DNA of 64,000 bases, from positions 1,896,501-1,960,500 of the forward strand of contig JAGFBZ010000011.1 of assembly GCA_018398805.1 (NCBI GenBank). The letters run 5' to 3'. The stretch is from Hirundichthys speculiger. Lineage: Eukaryota > Chordata > Actinopteri > Beloniformes > Exocoetidae. Numbering within the stretch: the stretch's first letter is position 1; the number at the start of each line of letters is the position of its first letter. The notes beneath the pieces were generated by a model. The model ran no database searches and was not told the origin of the DNA. It was given only the letters and a program-made list of their open reading frames with translations. Positions 1-13,805 of this stretch are shown one piece after another. Both the position numbers and the translations under genes were made by a program.

Positions 1-3000
1 ATTTATTCACAGACAGCCTTGAGTCTATCACACACTCTTACAATACATCTCACTCAAGGGGAAGAGCGCTACACAATTCAGAATGAATGCAACCAGCTCA
101 GAACCACTTGTAATCAATGCCATCTTTCACTTCTCAGTGTCACCACCAAAATGTGTTTTTTTTTTTTAAAAAAAACCTGTGCTTAAGTCTATAACATACA
201 GCACCATCTCAAGACAGCTCAATAATAAAGACATCTGAGAAAGTCCACTGTCTCTCATTCCTAAGATTTTATGTATTCGGGTATTTAAAAAAAAGGACTG
301 AAGTGAAGTAAATACAACCTCAGATGAACAACAATGACATATTAGAATATTTTATTGTCTATTTAACTAAAAACTAAGCCAAAATGCATGACTCCATCAT
401 TATAGAACTATCTATAGCAGTCCTCACTTGTAAACGTTTCCAGCATTATATCATCGCTCTGTCACATTGCCAGGACTTTTAGCCCATTCTTCTTTACAAG
501 GTTGCTTCAGTTCACTGAGGTTTGCAAGTTAAAGATCCAATCACAGCATTTCAAGTCAAAAGAAGCTCTGAACTTTGACTGGACCTTTGCAACACCTTAA
601 ATGTTTTTTCAACAGTTCTGTTGCAGATTTCCTGGTATGTTTGGGATCATAATTGTTCTATTGCATGACCCAGTTTCATCCAAGCTTTGGATACTGGACA
701 GACGGCCCCTTGTTTGACTCGAGAATACTTCGGTCTACAGAGGAGTTCATTGTCAACTCAAAGACTGCAAGCTGCGAGCAAGTCCTGTCGCTGCCAAATC
801 ACCGTTTAATAACCGCCGAGCTTGAAAGTTATGTGGCGCTTGTGCCGTGCGTCATGGCCAAACTTTTGTCCACCTCTGTAAAAAGGACAATGTTTAAGAA
901 GTATTGTGGTTTGTTCAGATGCAACCTTGCAAAAGGAAGACATTCTGCCATTCTGACCTGTAATATTTAATGAGCCTTTTTCTAATTTTACTGTCAGGAA
1001 AGTGTAACATTTATCATGCTAACTAATGCCTCAGCAAAAACTGCTTCTCTAAGATGCCTGCTGATGTCTTTAATCTTTGGCATTGTGTTAGCACACACCT
1101 CAATGCTTTAGACCAGCAAACTGCCAGAATCAAAATTTGGACTTTCTTTTAGCTAAATAAATAATGACATGATGTAAAATATCATGTATTGTGGTGCTGA
1201 TGTTGTATTTAAATCAGGACAGTTTGTGAGGACCAAAGGAATTCTTTATTATGTCCTGATAAGTAAACGCGTGACTGTAACTGCCAGCTGCAGGCGTGTG
1301 CCGTATCTGTGCAGGTATGTGTGTGATCATGTGTGTAAATCATATTACACTTGGCAGATGTTTCCACTAACTAGAACAGAAAAAAAGAAGTGATATTTCC
1401 AGCAGAGAAGCTGAAGGCTGAACTTAACCTCAGAGCAGCAGGAGCAGACAGACAGAACCGGGTCTGCTAGTTGGTGGTCAGAGTTCTGTTTTCTGGGGCT
1501 GAATGTTGAAACTGAAACCACCAGGAGGAGGATACAACTACTGGAGACAACTGAAAGTTAATCAGGAGAACTAAAATGGTTCCCAAAGACAATCTTATTG
1601 TGCTGTTTATGAGTTTTTAGAGTGCAACTGAACTAAAAATCCAAATACATTTAAAGAAAATTAAACAGCATGTGCACTGACACCCTGGCTACTTCTGCTT
1701 CCTGATCATCTTCATCTTTCTTCTTTCTCTCCTGCTGCAAGACAGCGAGGACAGAAGACAAGCTTTATGAAAAGCCGTGAGGTTACAAGCTGCAGCTTCT
1801 CTACTGAACCCCGAACCTTCGAGTGCAGCAGCTGAACAACGGCTCGACCCGCAGAAAAGACCTTTACGCTGCTCGTTTAACAGAACGGAGGCCGTCGGGT
1901 CAACAGGCGGCTAAAGATTCTCTTCACTGAGCAGCACACGCACCTCTGTTGATTCATCCACTTGAACATATTCTTTCACTTTTTTCCCAGCAGACTCAGA
2001 GTCAAGGTAAAACATCCATCTTCTCACAAAACAGACAAAAACTGGGTTGCATTTTTTCAAATGCAACCCTTTTAATTCACATATTTCAGTGTCTGATATG
2101 TGAATAATTGCTGCTCTTGAGCCGATGGACTCTGGGACACAAATCTGCTTCTAGATTTTGTAGAATTAATAAATTGATTAATTTCAACTGAAACTACTTT
2201 CAGTGAGTTTGAGATGGAATTATATTATCTACAGCTGTGCTCTCAAATGAAAGAAGACCTGGGAGAAAAGGATTCTCTAATGAAAGTACGGTATACCATC
2301 GCCCATTCGCAGTTCACTGTTCGCAGTCCTGCATACTCGCGGGACAATGTTTTTTTTTTATAATGTATTTGAATTTGTTGCAGCCTTGGCAATTTCATGA
2401 ATTTCTTAGGCCATTTTTTTTTTAGCAGAAATACACTCACATTCACCCTAACTGGTAAATAATTTTAAAATAACAATGTCACTAACTATGCTACACTATA
2501 CAGTATTATGGTATTTATATATATATTTATTATTCTTATTCTTATTATAATTAAATATTATCACACTACAAAATTAAAATGTTTTTAATTTATCATTACT
2601 ACATTAATTACTGTATTAATGAGTAAGAAGGTCTTTAGAAGGTCTTTGGGAAGCATATTTTAGTGTGTATTAAAACTGCATCAACAGGGAGTCGCGGGGG
2701 GAGGAAGGACCCTAACCCCCACAAATAATAAGGGTATAACGTAGTAAGGTACTGTAAATATTGCTGCTTGTGTCACTTGTAATTATTTTAGTTTCTGCAG
2801 CGCTGTAGCTTGCAGCGCTGTGCTTCCTTTTGTTTACTCCCTATTTGTAGCTCTTTGACATAGCAACAGAGCAAATAAAGCATATCTTAGAACAATGTGA
2901 GTCAGTGATAGTAAATGAATCCACCCACATTTGTTGCGGTCCGTTTGTGGAGAGGTACAGCGCAGCACTATGGCGCATATATACGCCGACAGCACGAGGT

Positions 3001-4377
3001 TGAACCATCAACCCAACTTTAATGCAAACAACTCTGTGGAGCCATTGTTTTAATGCATTCAGTCGTTCACAGCAAATATAAAATATGCCCTCATTTGTCT
3101 GTAAAGAACCAAATGTGTTATTTTTGTGATCTTTGTATCCTCCAATAGTTTGTATTCTTGTAAGTCTTGCACAAAAAAGCTACATTTTAAGTATCACGTG
3201 AGAGTGTGGAGTCAGTGAAGAACCGGAGGGAACTAAAACAAAGATGGAACACAGAGCAGTTCAATAAATCTTTGTAGCCCTTAAAAAAACATCCACATGC
3301 ATCCAGCGCTGACACTGAGTTGAACCTGAGACCAGACACTTCCTGCTTCCTTCCAGGTATAAAGCTCTCCAAATGTCTGCACGGAGTCAACAGAAAGCAT
3401 CCATTATTCGTTGCCTTCAGGGGGCCGCAGAACAAATGTCAGAACAAAATCAGCCTCAGCACTGACAGCAGCAGCGGTGCATGCTGGTCCAAGATCAGCC
3501 ACGTCTGTCGTCTCAGTGTCCAACATTGGCAACGTAAGTTTTAATAAGGGGATAACAATTTTTCATGATTATATTCAGCTCCAATTCCCATCCAGGAATG
3601 AAATGTTTTTTATGGTCTCTTATCTTGAGAGAAAACTGATCCTCCATTGGAGTAAAGCAAGTCAAACTTTTTCACAAAATGAGGAACAGACATGTAAACA
3701 AAAAAATTAGCCACTAATAAGCCTTTTCGGAAAAAATAACAACCCTGCATTAGCTGTCATGTTTGCTGAGTTGTACATTTAAAGGATCAGTTTACTGAAC
3801 ATGAGCTTCTTTGTTTTACTCATATTTACTCGTTACTTATATTAAACGTCATTTGCAGAGATGCCATCCCAACCCATGGTGCCTTTCTCCATGTCCATGC
3901 TGCAGCTTTCTCTGCCAGCGTCTGCTGAGGAGAAAATCCCCGCCGGCTCCGTCTGCTCTTGATTTGTTGGTTTCATCGTCTGGACCGCGACATAACCTCC
4001 TCATTCCTCATCATGGCGCTGACCTCATCCTGACACGGCCGCCGTCTGACCAGCAATCTCACGACTTCTCTGAGACATTAGCTGAAGGTCACAACCCCAT
4101 TTACTCTGCAGCTGCGAGTCACCGCCAGAAGAGATGGCGCGAGGACAGTGACAAAGCAGGAACAGAAAAGTTGTCATTGGAGGAAACAGAGTCATTCTGA
4201 ACACGTCAACTCCTGCTGACGACTGGGACTCCATTAATTAATCCAATATAGAGAAGCGCTAACATTTACTGGATAATAACAATATTTTTTCAAATTTCAC
4301 ATTTAGCTTCGCTCAGCTGTTATTTGTGACTGCTTCCTTCCACCTCCTTTGAGAAAAAAAAAAGTAGTAATGGTGGA

Positions 4378-4747
4378 TAGGGGTGTGAAAAATAATTGAT
4401 TTGGTTATATATCGCGATTTTCGGCCGCCCAATATAATATCGATTTTTTTAGGAAATGTATGTATGTTGTAATGGTTACTTAAATGTGCAAAAACACTAA
4501 TAATAAACAATAAATAGGTTGTTTTGAAGCAAATAGTTTTGACTCAATTTGTCCTCTGAATGATTAATATCATCTGATGAACATATACAGCAACTTGATT
4601 TTTCATCTCTCCTTTTAATTTTGATATTAACTGGGTAGAATATCACAACACATCGTGATATCGTGATATTGTGATAATATCGTATCGTGACCCAAGTATC
4701 ATGATACATATCGTATTGCGAGTATTCCTTGCCAATACTCACCCCTA
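4378..4747. mobile_element. hAT-type MITE
   Basis: Ends TAGGGGTGTGA and TACTCACCCCTA are inverted near-copies. Both sub-ends are full of ATCG/CGAT words (ATATCGCGAT, GATATCGTGA) usual in fish hAT MITEs. Flanks ATGGTGGA and ATGGTAGC share the first five bases and could be a decayed 8-bp target duplication. No coding capacity. Confidence 0.65.
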
Positions 4748-4795
4748 ATGGTAGCTTGGCTACATTTCTTTTAGCTTTTTTTCTTTCTTGCAATG

Positions 4796-4895
4796 GATTG
4801 ACAACCTGTCAAGTATATACCCCTGCCTTTCACTCGAAGACAGCTGGGACCCAGTAGATCCTCACGAACCTGAGCAGGATGAAGCAGGATGAAGC
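4796..4895 (+). repeat. Fish LINE 3'-tail type repeat
   Basis: The sequence follows the common fish consensus: dividing line of 'tggattgacaacctgtca', then a ACAGCTGGGACCCAGTAGATCC part and GAACCTGAGCAGGATGAAGC, with a short tandem of GCAGGATGAA. This is usually the 3' end of LINE or SINE copies. Identified from memory of the pattern. Confidence 0.5.
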
Positions 4896-6866
4896 TTGTT
4901 TACTTTTAGGAAGCTTATGTCGGTCTCTTGGTTTCCCGCTCCTACTGAAAACCAAAGTAACTCTGGATGCCCGTCCCAGTCATCTCTGCAGTTTATGCTT
5001 CCTCTTACCCATCTGAGTGGCTTTAGGGAGCGACAGACACTCGCCTCTCACAGGCCTTCAGATGTCTCTGATCCATCAAGCTCCAAACACCTGCAGGCTC
5101 CAATTCTGTGGAGGACGGTTACGTTATGCTTATTACCTCCAACATCTCTATGTCTGCCTTGAAATTGATTGAGATTTATTGGATCGGTTACTAGATGACA
5201 AAATGCAACTGTTTTTCAGGGTGACTTTCATGAAAGTTACTGTACAAAATAAAAGACAATAAAATACAGAGATAACAGAGGAGAGATAATCAGGGATAAT
5301 AGATTAAAAAATATATAATAATGATAAATGGACAAGTATGGAATAATAGTCGTAGCATCAACCGCTCGCATCATCATTAAGAAAGCTTTTAAAGTCTACA
5401 GTAGTCAGCGGTAAACGTTACCTCCAGAGCTGCAATGGGCATCATGGGAAAGACAGCTAACGGACACAAACAAAGTCATGATGGAAGAGAAAATAAGAGC
5501 GTGGCCAAGCAGGAGACAAAACAAGAAAAAGTCTTGGAACAGTGTAAAATGCAATTTCACCTCCTGGCCTACAGGGGGACCCACAGAGCTAAAAAAAATA
5601 AATAAATAAAGATAGAAATTCTTTGTGCTGCTGTAATTCTATGCCAATTAGACAAAAAAAAAAATCTTGAAGAATGTGTATTATTTTTATTTTAGGAGCA
5701 AATTGCAGTATTTTACAGGTGGAAAACTTGACACAGTGACAAAAAGCAAATTCGGCTAAACACGAGAGAAGCATGTTCAGCCGAGGTTCAGTAAATAAAT
5801 GAAGGCTAACTAGAATCACATGATCAGAGCTCTCACGGCACACAATTTTAACATCATTTGTTTCCAAAATCTAAATTTCCTTCACGCTCTCTCTTCCATG
5901 ACCTTAATCTATTCACCAGTGGTTTCTGGGAGTTTGACAGTCAGCTGGTGCTGCTCCCGCTGCTTCCTCTGCAGCACTTGAGCCACCAACCAATCACAGG
6001 AACGAACAAACCTTTAATAATCATACAGCAGCAACACATGCACAAAATGCATAAAAATGTAACTTGATTTGATAGTTTTCTTTTGAAATTCAGATCTAAA
6101 CTGGAGACAGACTCAGAAACGCTGTGGCTCATCGGCTTCACCACTGAGAGTCCAAATCTGAGACGCATCCAACCTCCGGGACACGTACCATGACTCTGCG
6201 CTACGGCACGTCTGACTTTGGTTAAGTATTCGATGAATCCTGCTCTGCAGAGGAGAGCATGCACGTAATACCTGCAGATGCACACAACTACACCTCTGCA
6301 TCAGCTCTTGTTTCGTAATACTCTGCAAAGCATTCCTCCTTTGTGGAGCCGTTTATATTTCAACAGACCGGGCTTATATAAAAGTGGATGGTGCAACACA
6401 GATATCGACTTCCTCTGCTGTGGACTTTGTCCTTCAAATGTCAGCACTGTCGGGAGGGCCTGCAGGTCTACAGTCCATTTATGAAAAATTCACACAAGTC
6501 TTCCCGTCAGGCGTTTGAAACAAATCAAACCCATGTAATGTCTGCTGTGACGGGGCCTTTTTGCATTTCTCCGACCGGCATCCTGACTTTCAGCTCTTCT
6601 GCTCTGATCCTCTTGGATGCTTACTGCTGGTTGCTTGTAATGTCGGGGACATGATTTATTTAAGCTGATTGTGGTGCAGTAGAGCCACACGACATCAGCT
6701 AAGTTCCTAAATATAAATGTAAACTGTCAAAGGGGGGGGAATAAGTGAGACAGGAGGAGGAAGAATGGGAGGGTGACCCGGTCAACAGCCAAACAACAGC
6801 CTCTACGATGATTCTCAATTTAACTGTTTAGCAAATATTTTCCTTATTTTTCAAAGCAACTATGGT

Positions 6867-6902
<36 letters not shown>

Positions 6903-7971
6903 GGCTGATTAAAGCTCAAACGTAACCATTTGATGACTTTTGTATGTTTTGGAAATCTGAAAAAACTGTATGTCCTGGTGAAATGTTTTAAAGAGTTTTC
7001 CCACAAATAAAATTGTCATTAATCCAGGATATAGACTGAGACGGAACCAGTAAAGGATGATGGGAGACGTCCTACTGTGTTTCTACAGCTGGCTGTTGCA
7101 TTGCTTCATCATTCCCATCGGTGATGCCATGTTTTAACCATCTGGGTTGGTTCAACATTTGTGCAAGATCGGACCAAGAAAAGGAATCCGTGTCTAGCGT
7201 TCATTGGGAGAAGCCGCAGACGTTTGAGAATAAATCGACCAGTTAAGTATTTTTCCACCAGTTTAATGGGCCGTGATGTGATCTCTCAGGCTAGGTGCTG
7301 CATGCTCTTGTATTGAACTCATGCAGTATTTTGACGAGGACATGTCAAAGACATTTCATTAAGACGTCAGGAAATTGTGCTAACTTTTCCAAGAAGGCTG
7401 GTCGGTGGATCAGCTCACAACAGAGAAGTAAGAACTCCTGTCTGGCGTCTGCTGTCACTGCGTGAGACGTTTTCCAGTGTTGGAGGATATAAAACTCCTG
7501 TTTGGATTCTACCAAGACACAGTTTGGTATCAGCATCAAGAACGGTGTCAGGCTTGCTTACTGCAAGTATTCCAGCTTTCTCCTGGTGTATAGATAATCT
7601 CAGGGAAAGTTCTCTATCATATGAAGCCACCTTTTTCACTCATTTGTGCAGCTTTTTCTTGTGAGTTTGTCTGTTTCAGTTGGGCACCAAACACCAAAGA
7701 TCTCCACCACCTTTCATCCGAGCTCACTCTGTGTAGAGCCATCCTTGAATCCAGACCTGAACGTGAACTGAACACTTTCTCTGGTGCAAATAAACAGAAT
7801 ACGTCCAAGCGTGAGCCGGAGAGACCCAGAAAACCGGTGTGACCATCAGTCATTCAACAAATGAGCAAGCATCCTAGAAGCTGCGGTGTAATAAGTAATG
7901 GAACATGACTCCAGAGTCTCCTGCATCATTTTCAGAGGTGACTCATCTGGTAATGGCTTCCTGCAACAGCT

Positions 7972-7974
<3 letters not shown>

Positions 7975-8008
<34 letters not shown>
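7975..8008 (+). repeat. Poly-G tract (34 nt)
   Basis: An uninterrupted G run followed by TGTCAG. Long G runs can form G-quadruplexes and are error-prone in assembly, so length is approximate. Confidence 0.95.
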
Positions 8009-8009
<1 letters not shown>

Positions 8010-11000
8010 GTCAGAGGGTCACGTGACAGCGGCTGCACAGCGCTCTGCATTCCTGAATGTTTGTGGGATGTTTGATATTGGATAACCTGAATTCCTCGCT
8101 GCCCTTTACACAGCATCGCCTTCATCACTCTTCAGCGTTTGTAAAGAGCTGACATTCTTTTCGTTTTTGCCTCAGGGACTGGATCAGTACATGGTGACGG
8201 GCTTTAAAAAAGAAAAAATCAACCGTTCATCTCTTTAAACTTTCATATTAAAAGTCCTACTTTCATGTTTTATAAATTATGTAACAGGCTTGATATTTGG
8301 CTGATTCTCCTGCCAAACACTCCCATTTGACTTTTTTTTTTCTCTTGATTTAAAAGTCAGTTTGTGTAGAACTATCCATTTGATTTCCTCCCCATCCAGA
8401 GACCCTTGCTGTTCTTCAGGAACCACATGTCTGCAGCTCCTCCTGCAACTGAAGTCAGACGAGCTCACGCTGACAACATCCATCTTCGCCGTCTTTAAGC
8501 CGGAGCCATTCTGCAGCCGTTATTACCGTCCGTGATCCAACCCCGCTGTCCACCCAATCATTATCAGCCCACGTTTGTTCTGAATACATTTCCCCATAGT
8601 GACCAAAGGAGAAGATCAGAGGAGGCGATCAGATGGAAAAAAATCTCTGGAGAATCAGGTCAGGATTTTATCAAGCTCATCTGGCAGACGTCTCCTGAGT
8701 GTCGTCTCCAACATTCAAAGGGCTGTGATTCAGTTGCAGGACGTCCCTGTTATCAGTGAAGGGACAGATTCAGCCTTCGGTCTCAGACGCTCAGCTGATG
8801 GCCTGTCCAGGGCTTTTGTGTCTTTGATTCTGTGAAGGGCAGAGGACAGAATCCTCGCCTTCACGCGATAATGGGAACCATCAAGAAGATAAGACACGGG
8901 CTAGAAATGTAAGGGCGTTAAATCTGCTGTCGCTAGGAATAGAGGGGACTTATTTTGGAAAGTTTACTCTTAATCACAGAAAATGATCCAACTATAGAGC
9001 TTCTACTTTCCTGTGGTTTTCAACCACCAGCTCCAGATCAATTAGTTTGCTTATTATTTCCTTGACTAGTCTCCAAATCTCACAATATCCCAAAGTCCAA
9101 ATTGTCCAAAGTCTGAAAATAACAAACAAGATAGCAAAGGATTTAAAGATCTCAAAGACAAATAATAATCAATCCTCACACTGAAAAGCCCAAACTGTCA
9201 TTTTTCAAGAGGTGATGGCTTCATTTATCATTAGGCCCGTGAAAAAAAAAGGGAATGTTTTACAGCCAACACCAGTTTATCTGCATTTTTTTTCCTGATT
9301 TTCCTAGTAATGTTTTAGTGAATAAAAAAATGCTGCTGTTTGTGACGCTGGTGCTCCCCAGTCTCCACCTGACTGTTAGGATGCTTCACAGAGAGTACGG
9401 GAAACCCAGGGAACGCTGCTCAACTTTCAACAGAGAGACGACAACCGAGACGAAGCGGCAACAGAACGAGAAAATCATGATTCCTGAACAACTCATCGCG
9501 TTAACAGCTTTCCAATTTGTCATCTCTGCAGCTTTTGTTTTTGACAAAACGCGGTTTGGAGACCAGTTGGGCGACAGAGATGTTTTCAGATCGTGTCATT
9601 TGGGGCCCCCTGTTGAACGGCACAGCAACTAAAACCCTGTGGTACCGGGGAGGGGGGGGAGTATTATCCCTCAGCGAGCCTCCGGCCGTTTTCCAAGCTG
9701 GCCAACAAAACGTCGTTTACTGCACTCACATGGACAACGACACTGCAAATATCAACCCGATTAACTGCAGTCTGGATAGAAAACTACCACGTAAGCAGCA
9801 ACCTTAAACCAAATGAGGTCATAATCAAAGTAAACAATAATCCCATTAAAAAAGTGGGGGGTTTTACAACCATAGTGGCATTACTTAAGGAGGTTCTACA
9901 CTTATAAACACCTTGGCTCATCATTTTCACAGAACTCTGCATCACCAAAAAGCTTCACATTAGGCAGCGGTGAAACTAAAGTGTATCTGCCAGCATCTAT
10001 TCGTACATATAGCACTTAAATAAGAAGCTTATGCACTCGCCAACGGTAAATGGTATCCCAACGCCAACGAGTTTGCATTCTGATGTCATTGCATCTCAGA
10101 TAACCAGACATAAGGCGTAGATGTGATATTAATCGAACTATGCTCTTTAGCGTGTAAAACCTGGATATGAAATGTATGTTCAAAAAGCAGCCACATATTC
10201 ATACCTTTAGTGGGATGTTGTCTTCTTTAGAATCAGGTTAATAACTGAGGTACTGTTGTTCACGTGAATGTAGTCACAGAGCAGCAAAAAGCGGGTTTTT
10301 TATCCTGATAACAGACACCAGACCACCATCGCGTGTACTGTATCTAACTTGAAACAAGGTAGATAGTAGGGCAGAAGGCGGAGGAGGGTGTTTGGGGGGT
10401 CTCCCATGTTGTTTGGGGTCAGCAGTGTTTGGAAGTCTCTGCCTTTGTTCGGATCCCATCAAGTGTGAAAATCGGGGGCAGGCCTGAGGCCCCCGAGCAT
10501 CACCGCTCGGCTCCACCGGATCATCCGGCTAAACAAGCAAACATCTGAGCAGAAGGAGAGCCCTCGGCTCCAACGTCTCCAGCTCTCCCCTCCACGAGCA
10601 GGACAGGGCGGCAGACTCAGACGAGGCTCTTACGCCAAACACAATTCACACTTTTACAGTTGGGTGAAGCCTGGAGGGATGGCGAGTGGAAAAAAGCATC
10701 ACTTCCTGTGGACATCAACAACATCAGCGGTAGTTAATGATGTTTCTGGGTCTCCGGGGAGCTCAGTGTCAGGCTGCGATGACACAAACACATCCTGGAA
10801 CAGTGATGAAAATTAGTCCTGGGTCACTTCTCTGTCGCGGCATGAATCAAACTGTCAGCAAAGAGCAAACAGAAGCCCGATGCTTTGGTAGAAAACGGGT
10901 TTCATCATTTCTGTTGTAAAAAAACCTACGAGCACTGACTGAACTGTGAGTCTGCATGACACAGAGCTACAAGTGCTCGGCCATATTAGTCCTCAGACAT

Positions 11001-11339
11001 GAGATACTGAAGTACATATGAGATATATGATTTTGCTCTGCAGCATAACCTTTCAGACAAACATTTAGCTGTTGAAGGTTTCTTTCGTGTCTGAAGCCAC
11101 TTTTGTGGTGGACATTGTGAGAGGGTCTGTTTTAACAGAAGCCATAAGCCATTTACTAGCAAACAGAAAGTGAAATCAGTTGCAATCAGCAGATGAAAAC
11201 AAAAGATAAGTTAAAAAAAAAGAAGCAACAACAGTGTCAGAGTGGAGACGAGCATGTTTTCTAGATGGACCAACAAACTATTGTTCAGCTTTAGAAACTG
11301 TAATCACCTCTAATGGTGTCATATACTAAAAGCAGTGGT

Positions 11340-11790
11340 GATGCCTGATTGGTTGGCCCAAATATGGACCAAATCTGCATTTTTCTTTGGTCTACATTTG
11401 GCCCGGACTGGTGCTGTTGACTCAGGGTGACTGTAGCAGACAGAAACTCAACCACACATCGACCTCACATGGACCATGGACCAAACCCTGGCCCTCGCAA
11501 CATCTGCTCCAACCCATGTCAGAGCCAGCTCAGGACATGTTGGTCACTTCTGACCCATAAAACATTTCTTACAACCCAAGTTAAGACTCTTTCCGTGACC
11601 TCCGGGCCACGTCTGTCCACCATGAATTTATCAGTGCCAAAAGCGTAGACCCAAATGAGTGCTGTTTGGTCCCAGATGCCACATGATGTTGGGCTGAAAT
11701 ATGGACCATATGAGGAGTTTTATTTGTCCCACATTTGACCTTGAAGGACTCACGGCAAGTCTGGCTGCCAAATCCTGATCAAAATATCCA
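11340..11790. repeat. Degenerate TGGCCCAAATATGGACC-type repeat
   Basis: Phrases such as GGCCCAAATATGGACC, ACATTTGGCCC, GGGCTGAAATATGGACC and CACATTTGACC recur on both strands about every 20-100 bases. They resemble a degenerate fish repeat built from a TGGCCCAAATTTGG word. Class unknown. Confidence 0.4.
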
Positions 11791-11791
11791 C

Positions 11792-12431
11792 TAGTGCTGG
11801 GCGATATGGAAAAAATCATATATCACGATATGGACTATTTTATATCACGATAACAATATATATCACGATATACCATAATAAAGTATGTTTTCAGTTATTC
11901 TCTGAAAAGTTTGACAAAAATTTCATTGCTTACTTTTCAACTTTATTTTGAAAGGACATTTAGCTGAACTGTCACAAACATACATTTTAGTGCAGCAAAA
12001 ACAGGTAGGTACAGAGGTACAGTAGCTTTCACATTTTTTTTAAAGTGCACAACAGTTTCTGAGAAGAAAAACACATTTTTGCACTGAAGTTCAGCTATAA
12101 AAAATAAACACAAATTATTTTTCAACTTTCTGAAATCTGTAACCTTGTAGTGCAAAGTTTGCAAACCAATATAAAGTGTCTAAAGTAAACATCAGGGTTG
12201 AAGAGAACTCTGTTTAAGGCATTAACCATGAATAAAAGTGCAAACATAAAAGGCTACTTTGTAGAAGTAGATATGTTTCTATCAAATTTATCTATGCAGG
12301 TTATTTAATTACATATTTGCTGTAATAATTGATAAAATTAGGTTAGAAACGATAAACGATAGAAGAGAAATGGCACGATACACACTTTTCTATCGTCCCC
12401 ACGATATGTATCATCATATTACCCAGCACTA
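11792..12431. mobile_element. hAT-type MITE (TAGTGCTGGGCGATA ends)
   Basis: The left end TAGTGCTGGGCGATA and the right end TTACCCAGCACTA are inverted repeats. The sub-terminal areas are rich in ATATCACGATA on the left and ATCGT on the right. Flanking 8-mers do not match, so no target duplication is claimed. Internal sequence is non-coding. Confidence 0.7.
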
Positions 12432-13702
12432 CTACGTGGGTAAACTGAGACAGGATGCAGAACCAAAACTGAAAACGTACAAACCGTAAGAAGAACCAGT
12501 CAGTCTTTAGAAGCGGACCGACCTCATTCAGACTAACAACAGATGGCGCTGGCTCGCATTTCAGCGTAAAGATGGTCACAAAAGGGTTTGACTCCAAATG
12601 ACTGAAAACGGGATCTGTAATCTGAGCTCAGTCACTGCACAACCACCACTGATTTTGTACGGACTTTAATGACACGAGCGTTCTCTCGCTGCAGTTTGGT
12701 GACCGCTGGTTCGTCACGATCAAGGACGACAGGTTACAGTTTAACTTCAGAGCTGCAGGCAAACATGACCTCTTCTGAGGCCTTCAAGGACTCCAACTGA
12801 GGAGCAGCTCCTACAGTGAAAAACACATCCTTCCTCTTTTTTCTTTACTTTCTATCAAAACCAAACCACAAAAAAAGGAAGAGTGACATCCCTGCTGCAA
12901 CACAAAGCTCTAGTTCTACTTTGGGATTCACCTAAAACATTCCTGTTCTGGATTTCTGGAGCTCTTGCCTGGATGATTAACTCTAAATATGAACTGCAAC
13001 TGTTTTCACTTTAAATGTCCGCTCTTCTTAGCTTTTAAAAACCCTGCTCACACTCCCACACATCACTTCACTTATTGCACCTTTTCCAAGTGAGGAGGGG
13101 GAGAGAAAAAAAAAAACAAAACACAAAGAGTGAAGCGCCCCCCACCGCCCCTCCCCTCCCACCCACCGGCCTCGCCCCTCTCCTCCCCGCCCCTGTAGTT
13201 TGGGGATGCTGGGGCTCATCATTATCTCTGGACCAGGCCCGTCTACCTCAGCCGAAGCCTCTCACACACAAATACACACACAAGCAACATGCACGCGCCG
13301 CTGCATCGCACTGCACAAAAGCCTGAAATTGCTTCCAGCTGGCTGTGAGTAAACCCGGTCCCGGCGGAGCAGAGACAAAGCGGTGCGCTCGCACATTTCT
13401 GGCTCCACAGCTGCGCACGCTCCGCAGTGCGCGTCCCTGCACACTGGCAAACCCCCCCACCACCACCCCCCCAACAAACTCTCACTTTCACGGCTCTGAC
13501 TCTTCCACCGACTCGCAGCCGGTAAACCGGCCGGACAGCGGAGGTTCTGTAGGTCAGTGATGGTGGAGTTGCGCGGAGCTGCTGCGCTGCGCATCCTCAG
13601 CGCGCACGGAGCCGCGCGGCCAGAGCAGCGGAGAGAAGCCACGAGAGTAGCAGCGGAGCGGGGAGGAGGAGGAGGAGGAGCGGCCGGCCGAGCGGCACTC
13701 AC

Positions 13703-13785
13703 CAGTCGGTGTCCGAGTACTCGTCGATGACCTCCTGGTAGGCGGTCAGCAGGGCCAGTCTGTTCTTGGCGAGATTCACGGCCAT
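13703..13785 (-). CDS. First coding exon of a drebrin-family gene (dbn1-like)
   Basis: On the minus strand ATG at 13,785-13,783 opens 27 codons plus two bases and ends at the strong donor GTGAGT. The peptide MAVNLAKNRLALLTAYQEVI and then DTDW is the start of the ADF-H (actin-depolymerising homology) domain of drebrin and drebrin-like proteins. The MAVNL start recalls DBNL, while LxLLxAYxEVI is closer to DBN1, so the paralogue is open. Family members bind F-actin and act at the cell cortex, in neurites and in endocytosis. Exon 2 should start with a base completing W followed by ALYTYE/ALFTYE. Nothing like it is seen on the minus strand in 1-13,702, so intron 1 is probably over 13 kb and the rest of the gene lies outside the window. 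Confidence 0.75.
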
Positions 13786-13805
13786 GTTTCCGTCCCTGCG
13801 AGCAT
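13776..13805 (-). promoter_or_regulatory. uORF overlapping the drebrin-family start codon
   Basis: An ATG 20 nt upstream of the main ATG, in a different frame, opens nine codons and stops at TGA (13,778-13,776) just inside the main coding region. Such a uORF would be expected to reduce or tune initiation at the main start. Whether it lies in the mature leader is inferred. Confidence 0.5.

Larger units (their letters stand above)
1..13702 (-). other. Apparent intron 1 of the drebrin-family gene; no coding exon seen
   Basis: After the donor at 13,702 nothing on the minus strand resembles the next drebrin exon. Apart from the repeats listed separately the region is AT-rich and has no supported gene. 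ORFs of 60-130 codons here, such as 3,811-4,200 plus, show no recognisable domain. Confidence 0.55.

Noticed and set aside
3811..4200. 129-codon plus ORF
   Set aside because: No domain, no matching splice context and no related frame in neighbouring sequence; considered chance.
7943..8128. Poly-proline ORFs here and at 28,837-29,028
   Set aside because: Translations of poly-G runs.
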